From assembly GCF_035917455.1 (NCBI RefSeq), contig NZ_CP109078.1:3348001-3412000 (forward strand): a DNA stretch of 64,000 bases, read 5' to 3'. Shown piece after piece: positions 63,349 through 64,000 of this stretch (positions within the stretch are counted from its first letter, which is position 1; each line of letters starts with the position of its first letter). Made by a program: the position numbers and the translations under genes. The notes under the pieces were generated by a model. The model had not been told where the DNA came from, ran no database searches, and was given only the letters and a program-made list of their open reading frames with translations. Origin of the DNA: Micromonospora sp. NBC_01796. GTDB taxonomy: Bacteria > Actinomycetota > Actinomycetes > Mycobacteriales > Micromonosporaceae.

Positions 63349-64000
63349 ATGAGCGAGAACACCGAGGTCAAGCCCTTCCGCATCGACATCCCGCAGGCCG
63401 ACCTGGACGACCTCCGGAACCGGCTGGACCGCACCCGGTGGCCGGACGAGATCCCGGACGCCGGCTGGGACTACGGCGTGCCGGTGGCGTACGTGCGTCA
63501 GCTTGCCGAGCACTGGCGGGACGGGTACGACTGGCGGGCCTGGGAAGCGAAGATCAACCAGTATCCGCAGTTCACCACCGAGATCGACGGCCAGAACATC
63601 CACTTCCTGCACGTACGCTCACCGCACGCCGACGCGCTGCCGCTGATCCTGACGCACGGCTGGCCCGGCTCGATCGTGGAATACCTCAACGTCATCGAAC
63701 CGCTGACCAACCCGGCCGACGGGTCGCAGGCGTTCCACCTGGTGATCCCCTCGCTGCCCGGCTTCGGCTTCTCCGGACCGACCCGTGAACGGGGCTGGAA
63801 CCGTTACCGCACCGCCCGAGCGTGGGCGGAGCTGATGCGCCGGCTCGACTACGACCGGTACGGCGCGGCCGGCAACGACGGCGGTTCGTTCGTCGCCCCC
63901 GAACTGGGCCGGATCGCCCCGGAGCACGTGGTCGGCGTACACGTGACCCAGATCTTCTCGTTCCCGTCCGGCGACCCGGCCGAGTTCGCGAAGATCACCC
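63349..64000 (+). CDS. Epoxide hydrolase, N-terminal part (truncated by window end)
   Basis: The first 217 residues of an alpha/beta hydrolase. The EHN domain (KPFRIDIPQADLDDLRNRLD, RTRWPDEIPDAGWDYGVP) is typical of microsomal-type epoxide hydrolases of about 380 aa. The oxyanion motif is LTHGWPGSIVEY, and the nucleophile elbow appears as AAGNDGGSFVAPELG, where GNDGG carries the Asp that forms the ester intermediate. The remaining catalytic residues lie beyond the window. Diverges from the WYL regulator. ATG 63349. Confidence 0.92.
   Translation, partial: MSENTEVKPFRIDIPQADLDDLRNRLDRTRWPDEIPDAGWDYGVPVAYVRQLAEHWRDGYDWRAWEAKINQYPQFTTEIDGQNIHFLHVRSPHADALPLILTHGWPGSIVEYLNVIEPLTNPADGSQAFHLVIPSLPGFGFSGPTRERGWNRYRTARAWAELMRRLDYDRYGAAGNDGGSFVAPELGRIAPEHVVGVHVTQIFSFPSGDPAEFAKIT

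Overview
The window is very GC-rich. It carries GTG starts, mycobacterial-type CarD, an AfsR/BTAD regulator, XRE-DUF397 pairs, DUF2510-RDD membrane proteins and a WYL regulator. These point to a filamentous actinomycete, most likely Micromonosporaceae; this is inference from gene content, since no rRNA or other species marker lies in the window. I saw no tRNA, rRNA, CRISPR array, transposase or prophage.

Left part (0-31.9 kb), mostly core chromosome. The end of a ketosynthase-fold gene is followed by two small membrane proteins, then carD, ispD and ispF (MEP isoprenoid pathway). The usual partners of these genes, cysS and rlmB, appear only at 29-32 kb. The 25.8 kb between holds homogentisate catabolism (hmgA diverging from an unknown gene plus fumarylacetoacetase), a XRE/DUF397 region with duplicated DUF397-hairpin cassettes, bluB under a cobalamin riboswitch, a WxL/DUF916-like secreted pair, two RDD proteins overlapping a HisC-family aminotransferase, 4-hydroxyphenylpyruvate dioxygenase diverging from an Lrp/AsnC regulator, and two unrelated fumarases flanking a 965-aa BTAD/NB-ARC/TPR regulator. 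HisC-family aminotransferase, HppD, HmgA and FahA together could run tyrosine to fumarate plus acetoacetate; maleylacetoacetate isomerase is the missing step.

Middle part (32-37 kb). An Hsp70 ATPase domain is joined through one membrane helix to an extracellular beta-propeller. After it come a 69-bp palindromic repeat, an aldo/keto reductase with paired palindromes upstream, and a membrane protein.

Pectin island (37.2-59.0 kb). On the minus strand run a LacI regulator, a lipoprotein sugar-binding protein, two CUT1 permeases without an ATPase, and a YesL-like protein. Divergent on the plus strand is a tightly overlapped uronate operon: oxidoreductase, UxaC, an enolase-superfamily dehydratase, a fructuronate/tagaturonate-reductase-type dehydrogenase and a second oxidoreductase. 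LacI-type palindromes lie between the two operons. Five secreted PL1 pectate lyases follow. Four carry an N-terminal jelly-roll-like module and a Pro/Thr linker, and one has two lyase domains. The logic is secreted depolymerisation, ABC uptake and intracellular uronate oxidation.

Right end (59-64 kb). A second copy of the 69-bp palindrome and a lipoprotein precede a minus-strand set: WYL regulator, an EACC1-like small protein and a caspase-like protease with C-terminal membrane helices. This resembles the effector-plus-EACC1 conflict systems of multicellular bacteria and is the best candidate here for an uncharacterised system. A truncated epoxide hydrolase ends the window.
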